NCBI GenBank assembly: GCA_001801105.1
Contig: MGWS01000025.1
Location: 3,840 to 32,590, forward strand
DNA length: 28,751 bases
Source: Gallionellales bacterium GWA2_60_18
GTDB taxonomy: Bacteria; Pseudomonadota; Gammaproteobacteria; Burkholderiales; Gallionellaceae
Reading direction: 5' to 3'
Position 1 is the first letter of the stretch, and every line of letters starts with the position of its first letter. A model generated the notes under the pieces. The model saw only the letters and a program-made list of their open reading frames with translations, had not been told where the DNA came from and did no database searches. The position numbers and the translations under genes were made by a program. This document shows positions 1 through 10,429 of the stretch, in pieces.

Positions 1-2
1 TC

Positions 3-137
3 AGCGATGCCGAGGAAGCGGAGTTCTGCGCCATGCTCGACATGCCCGACAACCCGCTCTGGGATATGATTGCAGGCAGGCAGGAGGCGGCGCACGCTGC
101 GCAGCAGGCGTTGCTGGAAAAGATCAGGACGGCATAA
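3..137 (+). CDS. sdhE: SdhE, FAD assembly factor 2 for succinate dehydrogenase (3' part only)
   Basis: The first 44 codons in frame 3 end in TAA at 135-137 and give the C-terminal half of a YgfY/DUF339 protein, with the segment [18 protein letters not shown] followed by a short charged helix. SdhE-family proteins are small cytoplasmic proteins of about 80-90 residues that help attach FAD covalently to the succinate dehydrogenase flavoprotein. The 5' half lies outside the window. Only 25 bases separate the stop from gltA, so the two are probably co-transcribed, and the sdh genes would be expected just upstream. The call rests on a short tail plus the typical betaproteobacterial sdh-sdhE-gltA order. 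Confidence 0.8.
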   Translation, partial: SDAEEAEFCAMLDMPDNPLWDMIAGRQEAAHAAQQALLEKIRTA

Positions 138-162
138 CGGGCCGCCAACGGGGGAGAGAATC

Positions 163-1449
163 ATGGAGACAAAACGTGTCGCAACATTGACTCTGGACGA
201 TGGGCGCAGCGTCGAACTGCCGATACTGTCAGGCACGCTCGGGGCGGACGTGATCGATATCCACAACATCACCAAGCTCGGGATGTTCACTTACGACCCG
301 GCGTTCTTCGCTACCGCCAGTTGCACCTCGAACATCACTTTCATCGACGGTGAGGCCGGGCTGCTTTACTACCGGGGTTATCCGATCGAGCAACTGGCCG
401 AGCATTCCGATTTTCTCGAGGTGTGCTACCTGCTGTTGAACGGCGAATTGCCGAATGCCGCCCAGTCTGCCGAATTCAAGAGCCAGGTCACGCATCACAC
501 CATGGTGCATGACCAGATGGCAAAGTTCTTCAACGGGTTCCGCCGCGACGCGCACCCGATGGCGGTGATGGTCGGCGTGGTGGGCGCGCTGTCGGCCTTC
601 TATCACGACTCGCTGGACATCAGTGATCCGGAGCACCGCGAAATCTCGGCCTTCCGCATGCTGGCGAAAGTGCCGACCATCGCGGCGATGGCGCACAAAT
701 ACCACACCGGGTTTCCGTTCATGTTCCCGAAGAACAAATACAGCTACGCCGAGAACCTCATGTACATGATGTTCGCCACCCCGGTTGAAGACTACGAACC
801 CAACCCGGTGCTGGTGCGCGCGCTGGACCGCATCCTGATCCTGCATGCCGACCACGAGCAGAACGCATCCACCTCGACGGTGCGCCTGGCCGGATCGAGC
901 ATGGCGAACCCGTTCGCCTGCATCGCTTCCGGCATCGCCGCGCTGTGGGGGCCGGCGCACGGCGGGGCGAACGAGGCCGCGCTGAAGATGCTGGAAGAGA
1001 TCGGCGACATCTCGCGCGTGCCGGAATATGTGCAGGGCGTGAAGGACAAGAAATATCGCCTGATGGGTTTCGGCCATCGCGTCTACAAGAACATGGACCC
1101 GCGCGCCGCCGTGATGCGCAAGACCTGCTACGAAGTGCTGACGGAACTCAAGCTGGAGAACCACAAGCTGTTCGAGCTGGCGATGGAACTGGAACGCGTC
1201 GCCCTGAGCGACCCGTATTTCATCGAGCACAAGCTGTATCCGAACGTCGATTTCTACTCCGGCATCGTGCTGCGTGCGCTGGGCATCCCGGTCAACATGT
1301 TCACGGTGATCTTCGCGGTGGCGCGCACCGTGGGCTGGATCTCGCAATGGAACGAAATGATCGCGGATGCGGATCACAAGATCGGGCGCCCGCGCCAGCT
1401 CTACCGCGGTCCGGTACGGCGAGATTTCATTCCGATGGATCGGCGTTGA
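163..1449 (+). CDS. gltA: Citrate synthase, type II (hexameric family)
   Basis: A 428-residue cytoplasmic enzyme condensing acetyl-CoA with oxaloacetate, the entry step of the TCA cycle. The catalytic triad is visible: His266 in [10 protein letters not shown], His305 in [10 protein letters not shown] and Asp363 in [10 protein letters not shown]; Arg314 follows in MDPRA. The length matches the E. coli type II enzyme (427 aa), including the N-terminal domain found in NADH-regulated forms. I chose ATG 163 over the upstream in-frame start at 70 because the N-terminus then matches the family, the GGGGGAGAG ribosome site sits just before it, and the longer form would overlap sdhE. It is the second gene of a tight sdhE-gltA-sucA-sucB cluster, and its TGA overlaps the TTG start of sucA. 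Confidence 0.97.
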   Translation: METKRVATLTLDDGRSVELPILSGTLGADVIDIHNITKLGMFTYDPAFFATASCTSNITFIDGEAGLLYYRGYPIEQLAEHSDFLEVCYLLLNGELPNAAQSAEFKSQVTHHTMVHDQMAKFFNGFRRDAHPMAVMVGVVGALSAFYHDSLDISDPEHREISAFRMLAKVPTIAAMAHKYHTGFPFMFPKNKYSYAENLMYMMFATPVEDYEPNPVLVRALDRILILHADHEQNASTSTVRLAGSSMANPFACIASGIAALWGPAHGGANEAALKMLEEIGDISRVPEYVQGVKDKKYRLMGFGHRVYKNMDPRAAVMRKTCYEVLTELKLENHKLFELAMELERVALSDPYFIEHKLYPNVDFYSGIVLRALGIPVNMFTVIFAVARTVGWISQWNEMIADADHKIGRPRQLYRGPVRRDFIPMDRR

Positions 1450-4313
1450 ACGACCCGGCCAATTTTCTCAAGCTGATGCAGGACAGCTCGCCGCTGTTCG
1501 GCGCGAACGCCCCTTTCATCGAAGAGTTGTACGAGCGCTACCTGAGCGATCCCGCCGCCGTGCCGGAGTCCTGGCGCGCCTGGTTCGATGCGCTCCCGGC
1601 GCTGCCGGGCGGCGCCCACGACGTGGCGCACAGCCCGATCCGGCGCGCCTTTGCCGCCTTGCCCAAAGCCGCCATTGCTGCGCTCGCACCGGAAACCGAG
1701 CTGGAACGCAAGCAGGTCTATGTGCTGCAACTCATCAACGCGCACCGTTTTCTCGGGATGCGCGCCGCCGATCTCGATCCGCTCAAGCGCTACGCCAGGC
1801 CGGTGATCGCCGAACTCGATCCGGCTTTTTATGGTTTGACGGAAGCGGACATGGACAGCAGCTTCGACACCGGTTCGCTGGTGGGCGGTGCGCGCATGAC
1901 GCTGCGCGAGATACTCGGGCTGTTGCGCCAGACCTATTGCGGCAGCATCGGCGCGGAATACATGTACATCGGCGAGGTGGCGCAGAAACGCTGGATACAG
2001 AACCGTCTGGAGGGGGTGCGCGGGCTGCCCGGCCATGATGCGGCACAGCGCATTCGCACCCTGGAGCGGCTCACCGCCGCCGAGGCGCTGGAGCGCTATC
2101 TGCACACCAAATATGTCGGGCAGAAACGCTTCTCGCTGGAAGGCGGCGAGACGCTGATCCCGCTGCTCGACTACCTGCTGCAACGATGCGGGGCGCAGGG
2201 CGTGCAGGAGGCGGTGATCGGCATGGCGCATCGCGGGCGGCTCAACGTGCTGGTGAATATCCTCGGCAAGCAGCCGAAGATGCTGTTCGCCGAATTCGAG
2301 GGCATCCACGCCGGGCACCTCACCTCCGGCGACGTGAAATACCATCAGGGATTCTCGGCGGACATCGAAACGCCGGGCGGCAACCTGCATGTCGCGCTGG
2401 CGTTCAACCCGTCGCATCTGGAGATCGTCGATCCGGTGGTGGAAGGCTCGGTGCGCGCGCGCCAGCACCGCCTCAAGGACATCGAAGGCGAAAAGGTCTT
2501 GTCGATTTTGCTGCACGGCGATGCCGCGTTCGCCGGCCAGGGCGTGGTGATGGAGACGCTGGCCATGTCGCAGACGCGCGGTTACCGCACCGGCGGCACG
2601 GTGCATGTCATCATCAACAACCAGATCGGCTTCACCGCGTCCGATTTGCGCGACACGCGTTCCAGCAACTTTTGCAGCGATGTGGCGAAGATGGTGGAAG
2701 CGCCGGTATTCCACGTGAATGCCGACGATCCCGACGCGGTGCTGCTGGTGACCGAGATCGCGCTGGATTACCGCATGCAGTTCCACAAGGATGTGGTGAT
2801 CGACCTGGTGTGTTTCCGCAAGCTGGGGCATAACGAGCAGGACGAGCCGCTGGTCACGCAGCCCTTCATGTACCGCTTCGTGCGCCAGCATCCCGGTACG
2901 CGCGCCGTCTATGCGCAGCGGCTGGCGGAGCAGGGCGTGATCCGCGAGGGAGAGGCGGAAGCGATGATCGCGGATTACCGCAGGGCGATGGATGAGGAGC
3001 GCAATTCCATCAACCCGGCGCTGGAGACGGGCAGCAAGCCCGCCATCGATTGGACGCCGTTCCAGCGCGACCTGCCGTGGGATGCCGCGGTGGATACCGC
3101 CGTGCCGCTGCAACGCCTGCAACAACTGGCCGTGCCGCTGACCACCGTGCCGGGGGATTTCATCCTGCATGCGCGGGTGCAAAAGATAATCGAGGACCGT
3201 ATCGCCATGGCGCGCGGCGACCTGCCGCTGGATTGGGGCATGGCGGAGAATCTCGCCTACGCCACGCTGCTCACCGAAGGGTATCCGGTGCGCCTGACCG
3301 GACAGGACAGCCAGCGCGGCACATTTTTTCACCGTCACGCCACCTGGCATGACCAGAACCGCAAGGAGCGGTATGCGGGCGATTACACGCCGTTACAGCA
3401 TCTGGCACCGGATCAGGCGGATTTCGTGGTGATCAATTCGTTGCTGTCGGAAGAGGCCGTGCTGGGTTTCGAGTACGGCTATGCCTGCTCCGAACCCGAT
3501 ACGCTGGTGTTGTGGGAAGCGCAGTTCGGCGATTTCGCCAACGGCGCGCAGGTGGTGATCGACCAGTTCATCGCCTCCGGCGAGGTGAAGTGGGGACGGC
3601 TGTGCGGGCTGACGATGCTGCTGCCGCACGGCTATGAAGGGCAGGGGGCGGAACACTCCTCGGGCCGTATCGAGCGCTACCTGCAACTGTGCGCCGACTA
3701 CAACATCCAGGTGTGCATCCCTTCCAATGCCGCACAAATGTTCCACCTGCTGCGCCGCCAGATGCTGCGCCCGCTGAGGAAGCCGCTGATCGTGTTCACC
3801 CCCAAGAGCCTGTTGCGCAGCAAGGACGCGGCCTCGCCGCTGGGCGAATTCACGCAGGGAAAGTTCCTGCCGGTGATCGCCGAAGTGGATGCGCTGGATA
3901 ACGCCAAAGTACGCCGCATCATCGCGTGCAGCGGCAAGGTGTATTACGACCTCGTCAAAGCGCGGCGCGAGCGCGGCATCAGCGACATGTCCATTATCCG
4001 CCTCGAACAACTGTACCCGTTCCCGCACGACGACCTCACCGCGCAGGTCGCCGCCTATCCGAATGCCAGCGAACTGCTGTGGTGCCAGGAGGAGCCGGGC
4101 AACCAGGGTGCATGGCACCGCATCCAGCATTACCTGCTGCGCCACATGCGCCCGGGAATGCGCCTGGGCTATGCCTTGCGGCATTCTTCAGCGGCGCCGG
4201 CGGCCGGCTATCTTGCGGTGCACAACGAACAGCAGAAGGCGGTGATCGAGGCCGCGTTCCGTCCAGATTTAAGTATTACGACCAATCCGGGAGCCAAACG
4301 CCATGCTCATTGA
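1446..4313 (+). CDS. sucA: 2-oxoglutarate dehydrogenase E1 component (thiamine diphosphate-dependent)
   Basis: A 955-residue E1 subunit that decarboxylates 2-oxoglutarate and reductively succinylates the lipoyl group of SucB. It has the N-terminal segment [13 protein letters not shown] and the family blocks [52 protein letters not shown] (diphosphate/Mg region), NNQIGFTAS and [13 protein letters not shown]. No ATG fits the start. TTG 1446 overlaps the gltA stop as TTGA and gives [21 protein letters not shown], which aligns with the E. coli N-terminus (about 933 aa). ATG 1476 would clip ten residues. The 3' end overlaps sucB by 11 bases. TTG plus overlap suggests translational coupling to gltA. 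Confidence 0.96.
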   Translation: MNDPANFLKLMQDSSPLFGANAPFIEELYERYLSDPAAVPESWRAWFDALPALPGGAHDVAHSPIRRAFAALPKAAIAALAPETELERKQVYVLQLINAHRFLGMRAADLDPLKRYARPVIAELDPAFYGLTEADMDSSFDTGSLVGGARMTLREILGLLRQTYCGSIGAEYMYIGEVAQKRWIQNRLEGVRGLPGHDAAQRIRTLERLTAAEALERYLHTKYVGQKRFSLEGGETLIPLLDYLLQRCGAQGVQEAVIGMAHRGRLNVLVNILGKQPKMLFAEFEGIHAGHLTSGDVKYHQGFSADIETPGGNLHVALAFNPSHLEIVDPVVEGSVRARQHRLKDIEGEKVLSILLHGDAAFAGQGVVMETLAMSQTRGYRTGGTVHVIINNQIGFTASDLRDTRSSNFCSDVAKMVEAPVFHVNADDPDAVLLVTEIALDYRMQFHKDVVIDLVCFRKLGHNEQDEPLVTQPFMYRFVRQHPGTRAVYAQRLAEQGVIREGEAEAMIADYRRAMDEERNSINPALETGSKPAIDWTPFQRDLPWDAAVDTAVPLQRLQQLAVPLTTVPGDFILHARVQKIIEDRIAMARGDLPLDWGMAENLAYATLLTEGYPVRLTGQDSQRGTFFHRHATWHDQNRKERYAGDYTPLQHLAPDQADFVVINSLLSEEAVLGFEYGYACSEPDTLVLWEAQFGDFANGAQVVIDQFIASGEVKWGRLCGLTMLLPHGYEGQGAEHSSGRIERYLQLCADYNIQVCIPSNAAQMFHLLRRQMLRPLRKPLIVFTPKSLLRSKDAASPLGEFTQGKFLPVIAEVDALDNAKVRRIIACSGKVYYDLVKARRERGISDMSIIRLEQLYPFPHDDLTAQVAAYPNASELLWCQEEPGNQGAWHRIQHYLLRHMRPGMRLGYALRHSSAAPAAGYLAVHNEQQKAVIEAAFRPDLSITTNPGAKRHAH

Positions 4314-5451
4314 AGTCAAAGTTCCGCAACTCTCCGAATCCGTTTCCGAAGCGACGCTGCTCACCTGGCACAAGCAAGTGGGCGAGGCGGTGGCCGAGGG
4401 CGAGAACCTGATCGACGTCGAGACCGACAAGGTGGTGCTGGAGCTGCCTGCGGCGAAAAGCGGCGTGCTGAGCAGGATCGTCAAGGGCGACGGCGAAAAG
4501 GTGGGGAGCAACGAGATCATCGCCGAGATCGATACCGAGGGTGTGGCGGCAGCGCCCGCGGCGAAGGCGGAGGCGGCACCGGCCGTTTCGCCCTCCGCAC
4601 GCAAGCTCGCGCACGAGCATGAAGTGGATGCCGCGCACCTGCGGGGCAGCGGCAAGCATGGTCGGGTGACCAAAGAGGATGTGTTGGGCGCGGTGCAGCA
4701 GACTGCGTCCGCCAGCCATGTGCAAGCGGCTGCGGCCATGCCGCCGGGCAACCGTCCCGAGCAGCGCGTGCCGATGACGCGCATCCGCCAGCGCATCGCC
4801 GAGCGCCTGCTGCAATCGCAGGCCAACGCCGCCATCCTCACCACCTTCAACGAAGTCAACATGCAGCCGGTGATCGAGCTGCGCAACAAATACAAGGAGG
4901 CGTTCGAGCAGAAGCACGGCATCAAGCTCGGCTTCTCCTCGTTCTTCGTCAAGGCGGTGGTGCAGGCGCTGCAGCAGTTCCCCGTCGTCAATGCTTCGGT
5001 GGACGGCAGCGACATCATCTACCACGGCTATTACGACATCGGCATCGCCATCGGTAGCGAGCGCGGGCTGGTGGTGCCCATCATCCGCGACGCCGACCGG
5101 CTGTCGTTCGCCGAGATCGAGCGGCAGATCGCCGATTTCGGCGCGCGTGCCCAAGACGGCAAGCTGATGCTGGAGGAGCTTTCCGGCGGCACCTTCTCGA
5201 TCACCAACGGCGGCGTGTTCGGCTCCATGCTCTCCACGCCCATCATCAACCCGCCGCAAAGCGCCATCCTCGGCATCCACGCCACCAAAGACCGGCCCGT
5301 GGCCGAGAACGGCCAGGTCGTCATCCGCCCGATGAACTACCTCGCGCTGTCCTACGACCATCGCATCATCGACGGGCGCGAAGCGGTGCAGTTCCTCGTC
5401 GCCATCAAGGAGGCGCTGGAATATCCGGGGCGGGCGCTGCTGGATATCTGA
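4303..5451 (+). CDS. sucB: Dihydrolipoyllysine-residue succinyltransferase (E2 of the 2-oxoglutarate dehydrogenase complex)
   Basis: A 382-residue E2 core protein. The N-terminal lipoyl domain carries the lipoylated Lys43 in [11 protein letters not shown]. An Ala/Pro-rich linker (about residues 80-100) leads to a peripheral-subunit-binding domain ([20 protein letters not shown]...GRVTKEDVL). The C-terminal acyltransferase domain ends with the active-site motif [13 protein letters not shown] (His353, Asp357). The start at 4303 lies inside the last codons of sucA, so translation is probably coupled. In many proteobacteria lpd (E3) follows sucB. Here the next gene, four bases on, is an oxidoreductase instead, so E3 must be encoded elsewhere or shared with pyruvate dehydrogenase. 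Confidence 0.96.
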   Translation: MLIEVKVPQLSESVSEATLLTWHKQVGEAVAEGENLIDVETDKVVLELPAAKSGVLSRIVKGDGEKVGSNEIIAEIDTEGVAAAPAAKAEAAPAVSPSARKLAHEHEVDAAHLRGSGKHGRVTKEDVLGAVQQTASASHVQAAAAMPPGNRPEQRVPMTRIRQRIAERLLQSQANAAILTTFNEVNMQPVIELRNKYKEAFEQKHGIKLGFSSFFVKAVVQALQQFPVVNASVDGSDIIYHGYYDIGIAIGSERGLVVPIIRDADRLSFAEIERQIADFGARAQDGKLMLEELSGGTFSITNGGVFGSMLSTPIINPPQSAILGIHATKDRPVAENGQVVIRPMNYLALSYDHRIIDGREAVQFLVAIKEALEYPGRALLDI

Positions 5452-5455
5452 GACC

Positions 5456-6478
5456 ATGACTACCTTCCGCGCCTTCCGCATCTTCGAGGAAAACGGCGCG
5501 GTCGTTTCCCGTTTCGTCGACCTGACGCTGGATGATCTCGATCCCGGCGCGGTGGTCATCCGCGTGCTTTATTCCGGCGTGAACTACAAGGACGCGCTGG
5601 CGGCGACTGGGGCGGGCAAGATCATCCGCCGCTTTCCCTGCGTCGGCGGGGTGGATGCGGCGGGCGTGGTGGAGAGTTCGTCGGATGCGCGCTTCAGGGT
5701 GGGCGATGAGGTGCTGGTCACCGGCTACGACATGGGCGTGGCGCACGATGGCGGTTTTGCCGGATACGTGCGCGTTCCGGGCGATTGGGTGGTGCCGCTG
5801 CCGCAGGGGCTGTCGCTGTTCGAGGCGATGGCTTTGGGCACGCCGGGATTCACTGCGGCGCTGGCGATCCACCGTCTGGAGCAGAACGAACTGCGTCCGG
5901 ACAGCGGCAGGGTGATCGTCACCGGAGCGACCGGCGGGGTGGCGAGCCTTGCCATCCAGATGCTGGCGCAGCGCGGTTATCGCGTGACGGCGCTGACCGG
6001 CAAGGATAGCGAATACGAGTACCTGAAGTCGCTGGGCGCAGCCGAAATCCTGTCACGCAAGGATCTGGTGATGGGCACGCGCCCGCTGGAGCAGGCGCAA
6101 TGGGCGGGGGCGCTGGATGCGGTGGGCGGCGAGACGCTGGCCTGGCTGACGCGTACCATGCAGCAGAACGGCGTGATCGCCAGTTTCGGCAACACGGGCG
6201 GCGTGGAACTGCATACCACGGTTTATCCCTTCATCTTGCGCGGCGTGCGCCTGATCGGCATCGATTCCGCCGCCACGGTGATGCCGCTGCGCCGCGAGAT
6301 ATGGCAGCGGCTGGCGACGAATCTACGCCCGGAACAATTGTCGAAAATTGTGCGCACCGTTCAGTTCGCCGATCTGCCGCAGGTGTTTCCGCTGATGCTG
6401 CAAGGCAGGTTGCGCGGGCGCATGGTGGTGGATATGGCGGCACCCCTTGCGGTTGCCGCCGGCGGACAGGGGCTATAA
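5456..6478 (+). CDS. YhdH/YhfP-family NADPH-dependent quinone oxidoreductase / acrylyl-CoA reductase (AcuI-like)
   Basis: A 340-residue zinc-independent medium-chain dehydrogenase/reductase. The GroES-like N-terminal half contains VLYSGVNYKDALAATGAGKIIR, FPCVGGVDAAG and GDEVLVTGYDMGVAHDGGFA, which are hallmark blocks of the YhdH/AcuI subfamily. The Rossmann half has the nucleotide motif VTGATGGVASLAI (about residues 160-172). AcuI enzymes reduce acryloyl-CoA to propionyl-CoA with NADPH, but many homologues have no known substrate. The gene starts four bases after sucB, so it is almost certainly co-transcribed. A link to succinyl-CoA/propionyl-CoA metabolism is possible but is inference. Its stop overlaps the predicted -10 of the next gene. 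Confidence 0.85.
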   Translation: MTTFRAFRIFEENGAVVSRFVDLTLDDLDPGAVVIRVLYSGVNYKDALAATGAGKIIRRFPCVGGVDAAGVVESSSDARFRVGDEVLVTGYDMGVAHDGGFAGYVRVPGDWVVPLPQGLSLFEAMALGTPGFTAALAIHRLEQNELRPDSGRVIVTGATGGVASLAIQMLAQRGYRVTALTGKDSEYEYLKSLGAAEILSRKDLVMGTRPLEQAQWAGALDAVGGETLAWLTRTMQQNGVIASFGNTGGVELHTTVYPFILRGVRLIGIDSAATVMPLRREIWQRLATNLRPEQLSKIVRTVQFADLPQVFPLMLQGRLRGRMVVDMAAPLAVAAGGQGL

Positions 6479-6479
6479 T
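6453..6479 (+). promoter_or_regulatory. Predicted sigma-70 promoter for the GGDEF/EAL gene
   Basis: A perfect -10 hexamer TATAAT lies at 6474-6479, overlapping the stop of the preceding reductase gene. A weak -35 (TTGCCG, 6453-6458) sits 15 bases upstream, shorter than ideal. Transcription would start near 6486 and leave a short leader with an AGAGAGG ribosome site before ATG 6511. The -10 is convincing and the -35 is not. Confidence 0.5.
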
Positions 6480-6510
6480 CGGCGCAATCGTTCCATCCGG
6501 ACAGAGAGGC

Positions 6511-8940
6511 ATGAAAGAAAAACTGGCACAGTTGTCGCAGCAGCTTTATGTGAAGCTGGCCTGGCGCACCCTGCTGATCGGCTTGCTGATCGGCCTGCTG
6601 GCGGCAGTGTATGAGACGACTTCGCGCTACAAGGCGGTGGCCGAGGGGCGCGACGGCGAATTTTCCTATCTGCTCAATGCCAGCTTTCAGCCGGCCAGCC
6701 GCGCTTCCTATCTTCAGGACGAATCGCTGGCCGGCGAGGTGGCTCACGGCCTGCTGGGCGTTCCGGCGGTCTATCAGGTCATCATTCTGGACCGGCAGGG
6801 CCGTGAGCTGATCAGTGTCAGCCGGGAGAAATTTCAGCCCGGCCTGCTGGCGCGTCTGTTGTTCACGAGCGAACAGCAATATCGCCTGCCGCTGGTCGTG
6901 CCCGATGACCTGGCGGCGATGCCCGGTGCGGCGGGTGCGGAAGAATCGCGCGGCGAATTGTTCGTCGCGCTGGATCGCGAGGTGATCGCACAACAATACT
7001 GGCGGCATTTCCTGAGAACGCTGGCAGACGAATCGCTGGGCGGCCTGATGGTGGCGCTGCTGCTGTCGCTGGTCTACTACTACTGGGTGACGCGCCCGCT
7101 GGGGCGGATATCGGCGGTGTTGCGCAAGGCGCGCCCGGAAAACATCGGGGAAACCCGGCTGGAGATGCCGCCGAGGCACGAGTCGGACGAGATCGGCCTG
7201 ATCGTCGGCACGCTCAACCGCCTGATCGCCGATTTGCAGCATTCCGAGGAACTGCGCCGCGCGGATGAAGAACAGTTGCGCCTGCTTGCCAGCATTTTCG
7301 AACATAGCCACGATGCGATCGTCATCGCCGATGCGGAGGCGAACCTGGAAACGGTCAATCCGGCGTTCACCGAGATCACCGGTTATGCCGCCGATGAGGT
7401 GGTCGGCAAGAACCCGCGCCTGCTGCAATCCGGGCGGCAAAGCCAGGAGTTCTACGAGGGCATGTGGAAGGCGTTGCTGGAGAAGGGTTTCTGGACCGGC
7501 GAGGTATGGAACCGCCGCAAGGATGGCAGTTTTTATTCCGGCTGGCTGTCCATCAGCGTGCAGCGCAACGAACAGGGGCAGATCGAGCATTTCATCGGCG
7601 TCACCAGCGACAACACGGTGTACAAGGCGGCGCAGGAACGCATCAAACAGATGGCGTATTACGACCAGCTGACCGGACTGCCGAACCGCAGCCTGCTGCA
7701 GGACCGCGCGGATCGCCTGCTCGCGCAGGTGCGCCGCGAGGAGAAGCCGTTTGCGCTGATGTTCATCGATCTCGACAACTTCAAGCGCGTCAACGATTCG
7801 CTGGGACATCCTGTCGGCGACCTGCTGTTGCAGGAGGTGGCGCGCCGCCTGGTTGAGTGTGTGCGCGAGGTGGATACCGTGTCGCGCCAGGGCGGGGATG
7901 AGTTCGTCGTGCTGTTGCCGGATACCGATAGCGATGGCGCGCGCCATGTCGCGGAAAAGATACTCGCCAGCCTTTCCGAGCCGCATCACCTTGAAGGGCA
8001 CGAGGTGGTTGCCACGCCGAGCATCGGGATCAGCCTGTTTCCGCGCGACGCGCAGGATTTCGAAGATCTGACCAAGCATGCGGATACGGCGCTTTACCGG
8101 GTCAAGGAGCAGGGACGCGCGGGATTCCAGTTCTTTACGAATGAGATGAACGTCATTGTCCATGAACGCCAGGTCATGGAGGACGCGTTGCGGCAGGCCG
8201 TGGCAGACCGGAAATTCACCCTGCACTACCAGCCGCAAATCGACCTGTCGCGCGGCAGCATCGTCGGCATGGAGGCGTTGATCCGCTGGAACGATCCGGA
8301 ACTGGGCGATGTGGAGCCGGACACCTTTATTCCGCTCGCCGAAGAAGTCGGCCTGATCGTGCAGATCGGCACATGGGTGCTGCATGAGGCGTGTGCGCAG
8401 AACCGGCAATGGCAAGACATGGGGCTGCCCTGCCTGCCGGTCGCGGTGAATGTTTCCGCGCTGCAAATCCACCAGGCAGACTTCGTCCAGGTCGTGGCCG
8501 ATGCGCTCGACAAGGCCGGCCTGGAGGCAAAATATCTCGAACTCGAATTGACCGAGCGCGCGGTGATGGAGTTTGCCGAGCAAACCGTGCAGACCATGCA
8601 GCAGTTAAACGCATTGGGCGTGGGTCTGTCAGTCGACGATTTCGGTACGAGTTATTCCAGTTTGACCTATTTGCGGCGTTTCCCATTGAAGAAGCTCAAG
8701 ATAGATAAATCATTCGTGCATGATCTGCCCGTCAATGCCGATGATCGCACGATCTCCAATTCGATCATCCTGCTCGCGCACGGCCTGAATGCGGCGGTGG
8801 TTGCCGAGGGGGTGGAGGATGAGCGGCAACTTGAGATATTGCGCGGGCAGGGCAGCGATGCCGCGCAGGGCTTCCACTTCAGCAAGCCGCTGCCGCCTGA
8901 GGAGTTTGCCGCATTGTTGCGTGCCGCCAAGGCCAAATGA
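6511..8940 (+). CDS. Membrane-anchored HAMP-PAS-GGDEF-EAL cyclic-di-GMP signalling protein
   Basis: An 809-residue protein predicted to make and/or break cyclic di-GMP. It has a membrane helix (about 19-35), a periplasmic sensor part, a second helix (about 172-190) running into a HAMP segment (TRPLGRISAVL), and a PAS domain (about 253-375). The GGDEF domain has an intact GGDEF motif (461-465) and an RxxD inhibitory site (Arg452-Asp455) five residues before it. The EAL domain has EAL at 588-590 and retains further catalytic motifs (VNVSALQ, ELTERA, DDFGTSYSSL, KIDKSF, AEGVED). Both domains look active. ATG 6511 follows AGAGAGG; a longer in-frame reading is only the shadow of the upstream gene. 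It stands between the TCA block and the tRNA-Leu/tig block with no obvious functional partner. Confidence 0.93.
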   Translation: MKEKLAQLSQQLYVKLAWRTLLIGLLIGLLAAVYETTSRYKAVAEGRDGEFSYLLNASFQPASRASYLQDESLAGEVAHGLLGVPAVYQVIILDRQGRELISVSREKFQPGLLARLLFTSEQQYRLPLVVPDDLAAMPGAAGAEESRGELFVALDREVIAQQYWRHFLRTLADESLGGLMVALLLSLVYYYWVTRPLGRISAVLRKARPENIGETRLEMPPRHESDEIGLIVGTLNRLIADLQHSEELRRADEEQLRLLASIFEHSHDAIVIADAEANLETVNPAFTEITGYAADEVVGKNPRLLQSGRQSQEFYEGMWKALLEKGFWTGEVWNRRKDGSFYSGWLSISVQRNEQGQIEHFIGVTSDNTVYKAAQERIKQMAYYDQLTGLPNRSLLQDRADRLLAQVRREEKPFALMFIDLDNFKRVNDSLGHPVGDLLLQEVARRLVECVREVDTVSRQGGDEFVVLLPDTDSDGARHVAEKILASLSEPHHLEGHEVVATPSIGISLFPRDAQDFEDLTKHADTALYRVKEQGRAGFQFFTNEMNVIVHERQVMEDALRQAVADRKFTLHYQPQIDLSRGSIVGMEALIRWNDPELGDVEPDTFIPLAEEVGLIVQIGTWVLHEACAQNRQWQDMGLPCLPVAVNVSALQIHQADFVQVVADALDKAGLEAKYLELELTERAVMEFAEQTVQTMQQLNALGVGLSVDDFGTSYSSLTYLRRFPLKKLKIDKSFVHDLPVNADDRTISNSIILLAHGLNAAVVAEGVEDERQLEILRGQGSDAAQGFHFSKPLPPEEFAALLRAAKAK

Positions 8941-8981
8941 GCGGAAGCTTTGCCGTTGGGGTGTAAGCCCGGGAGTGATGC

Positions 8982-8987
8982 TATAAT
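8982..8987 (+). promoter_or_regulatory. Predicted -10 element of the tRNA-Leu (and tig) promoter
   Basis: TATAAT lies about 27 bases before the tRNA 5' end and is followed by a GC-rich discriminator (CCGCCCGGG), as at stringently controlled stable-RNA promoters. CCCGGG occurs on both sides (8968-8973 and 8991-8996). No good -35 is seen at the right spacing; TTGGGG at 8956-8961 would need a 20-base spacer. Confidence 0.5.
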
Positions 8988-9013
8988 CCGCCCGGGTGCT
9001 GGAAGCATTCAGC

Positions 9014-9098
9014 GCGAAAGTGGCGGAATTGGTAGACGCACTGGATTTAGGTTCCAGCGCCTTGCGGCGTGAGAGTTCGAGTCTCTCCTTTCGCACCA
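9014..9098 (+). tRNA. tRNA-Leu (anticodon UAG)
   Basis: A cloverleaf with acceptor arms GCGAAAG and CTTTCGC, an anticodon stem CTGGA/TCCAG closing the loop TTTAGGT (anticodon TAG), a long class II variable arm, a T-loop GTTCGAGTC and an encoded ACCA end. The size of 85 nt including CCA fits leucine tRNAs. It lies 31 bases before tig and may share its transcript. Confidence 0.96.
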
Positions 9099-9129
9099 CA
9101 CCATTCAACTTCAACTCAAGGAACACAGT

Positions 9130-10428
9130 ATGACCAGCGTAGAAACCGTGAGCGCGTTAGAACGTCGCCTGAACGCATCCATCCCTCAGCAATCCATCAG
9201 CAACAAGGTCGCAACCCGGCTGAAAAACATCGGGCGTACCGCGAAGATTGCCGGTTTCCGTCCGGGCAAGATCCCCGCCAGGGTGCTGGAGCAGCATTAT
9301 GGTGCACAGGCACGCCAGGAAGCGCTGGGCGATGCCCTGCAACTTTCATTCGATCAGGCCGCACAACTCAATAACCTGAAGGTGGCCGGCTACCCGAAAT
9401 TCGAGGTGAAGACCAGCGACCTTAACGCGGACGAGATCGAATATAGCGCGACATTCGAAGTGTATCCGGAAGTGGCGGTCGGCGATCTGTCCGGCGAGGC
9501 GCTGGAGCGTCTGGTTTATGAACTGACGCAGGATGACGTGAACAACACCATCATGACGCTACGCAAGCAGCGCGCCACGTTCGATACGGTGGAGCGCGCC
9601 GCACAGGACGGGGATCGGGTGCATATCGATTTTGTCGGCAAGCTGGACGGCGAGGTATTCAAGGGCGGCGAGGCGAAGAATTATCCCGTGACGCTTGGCT
9701 CGGGCAGCATGCTGGTGGAGTTCGAGACCGCCATTCTGGGCATGAAAGCGGGCGAAACCAGGTCGTTCGACATGACCTTCCCCGAGGATTATCACGGCAA
9801 GGATGTGGCGGGCAAGCAAGTGACCTTCACCATCACGCTGAACAAGGTGGAGGCGCCGAAGCTGCCGGAACTGGATGGCGAGTTTTGCGTCTCCATCGGG
9901 ATCGAAGGCGGCGATGTCGCCAAGCTGGAAGGGGATATCCGGGCCAACCTGCAACGCGAAATATCGCGTCGCCTGAAGACGCGCAACAAGGAAGCCGCAA
10001 TGGAGGCCTTGCTGAAGGTAGCTCAGTTCGACTTGCCCAAGGCGGTGCTGGACTGGGAGATACAGGAATTGATGCAGCAGACCATGCAGGACATGGAGTC
10101 GCGCGGGATGAAGATGAATGGCATGAAACTGCCGCCGGACCTGTTTGCCGAGCGTGCCGAAAAACGCGCCAAACTCGGCCTGATCCTCGCCGACATGGTG
10201 CAGAAGCACGACTTGAAAGCCAAGCCCGACCAACTTCAGGCGATGGTGGAGGAGTATGCGCAGAGCTTCGAGCATCCGGAAGAGGTGGCGCGTTGGTACT
10301 ATGCCGACCAGTCGCGCCTGCAAGAGGTGGCAAATGCCGTGATGGAAGATAATCTCGTCGCCTGGGTGATGGGTCAGGCCAGGACGGCTGACAAGCCGAT
10401 TTCCTTTGATGAATTGATGGGAAGCTGA
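9130..10428 (+). CDS. tig: Trigger factor, ribosome-associated chaperone and peptidyl-prolyl isomerase
   Basis: A 432-residue cytoplasmic chaperone that binds nascent chains at the ribosome exit. The ribosome-docking signature GFRPGKIP is at residues 42-49. The FKBP-type isomerase domain (about 160-245) includes [19 protein letters not shown] and [20 protein letters not shown]. The C-terminal helical arms fill the rest. Length and N-terminus match the family. The ribosome site CAAGGAAC precedes ATG 9130. clpP starts two bases after the stop, giving the common tig-clpP-clpX-lon arrangement that links folding with proteolysis. Confidence 0.97.
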   Translation: MTSVETVSALERRLNASIPQQSISNKVATRLKNIGRTAKIAGFRPGKIPARVLEQHYGAQARQEALGDALQLSFDQAAQLNNLKVAGYPKFEVKTSDLNADEIEYSATFEVYPEVAVGDLSGEALERLVYELTQDDVNNTIMTLRKQRATFDTVERAAQDGDRVHIDFVGKLDGEVFKGGEAKNYPVTLGSGSMLVEFETAILGMKAGETRSFDMTFPEDYHGKDVAGKQVTFTITLNKVEAPKLPELDGEFCVSIGIEGGDVAKLEGDIRANLQREISRRLKTRNKEAAMEALLKVAQFDLPKAVLDWEIQELMQQTMQDMESRGMKMNGMKLPPDLFAERAEKRAKLGLILADMVQKHDLKAKPDQLQAMVEEYAQSFEHPEEVARWYYADQSRLQEVANAVMEDNLVAWVMGQARTADKPISFDELMGS

Positions 10429-10429
10429 T

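Noticed and set aside
1401..3350. Long open frame on the minus strand across sucA (649 codons)
   Set aside because: It is antisense to a well-conserved sucA and has low-complexity Arg/His/Gln-rich translation, typical of shadow frames in high-GC genes. The same applies to minus-strand frames across gltA, sucB, the GGDEF-EAL gene, lon and mtoB.
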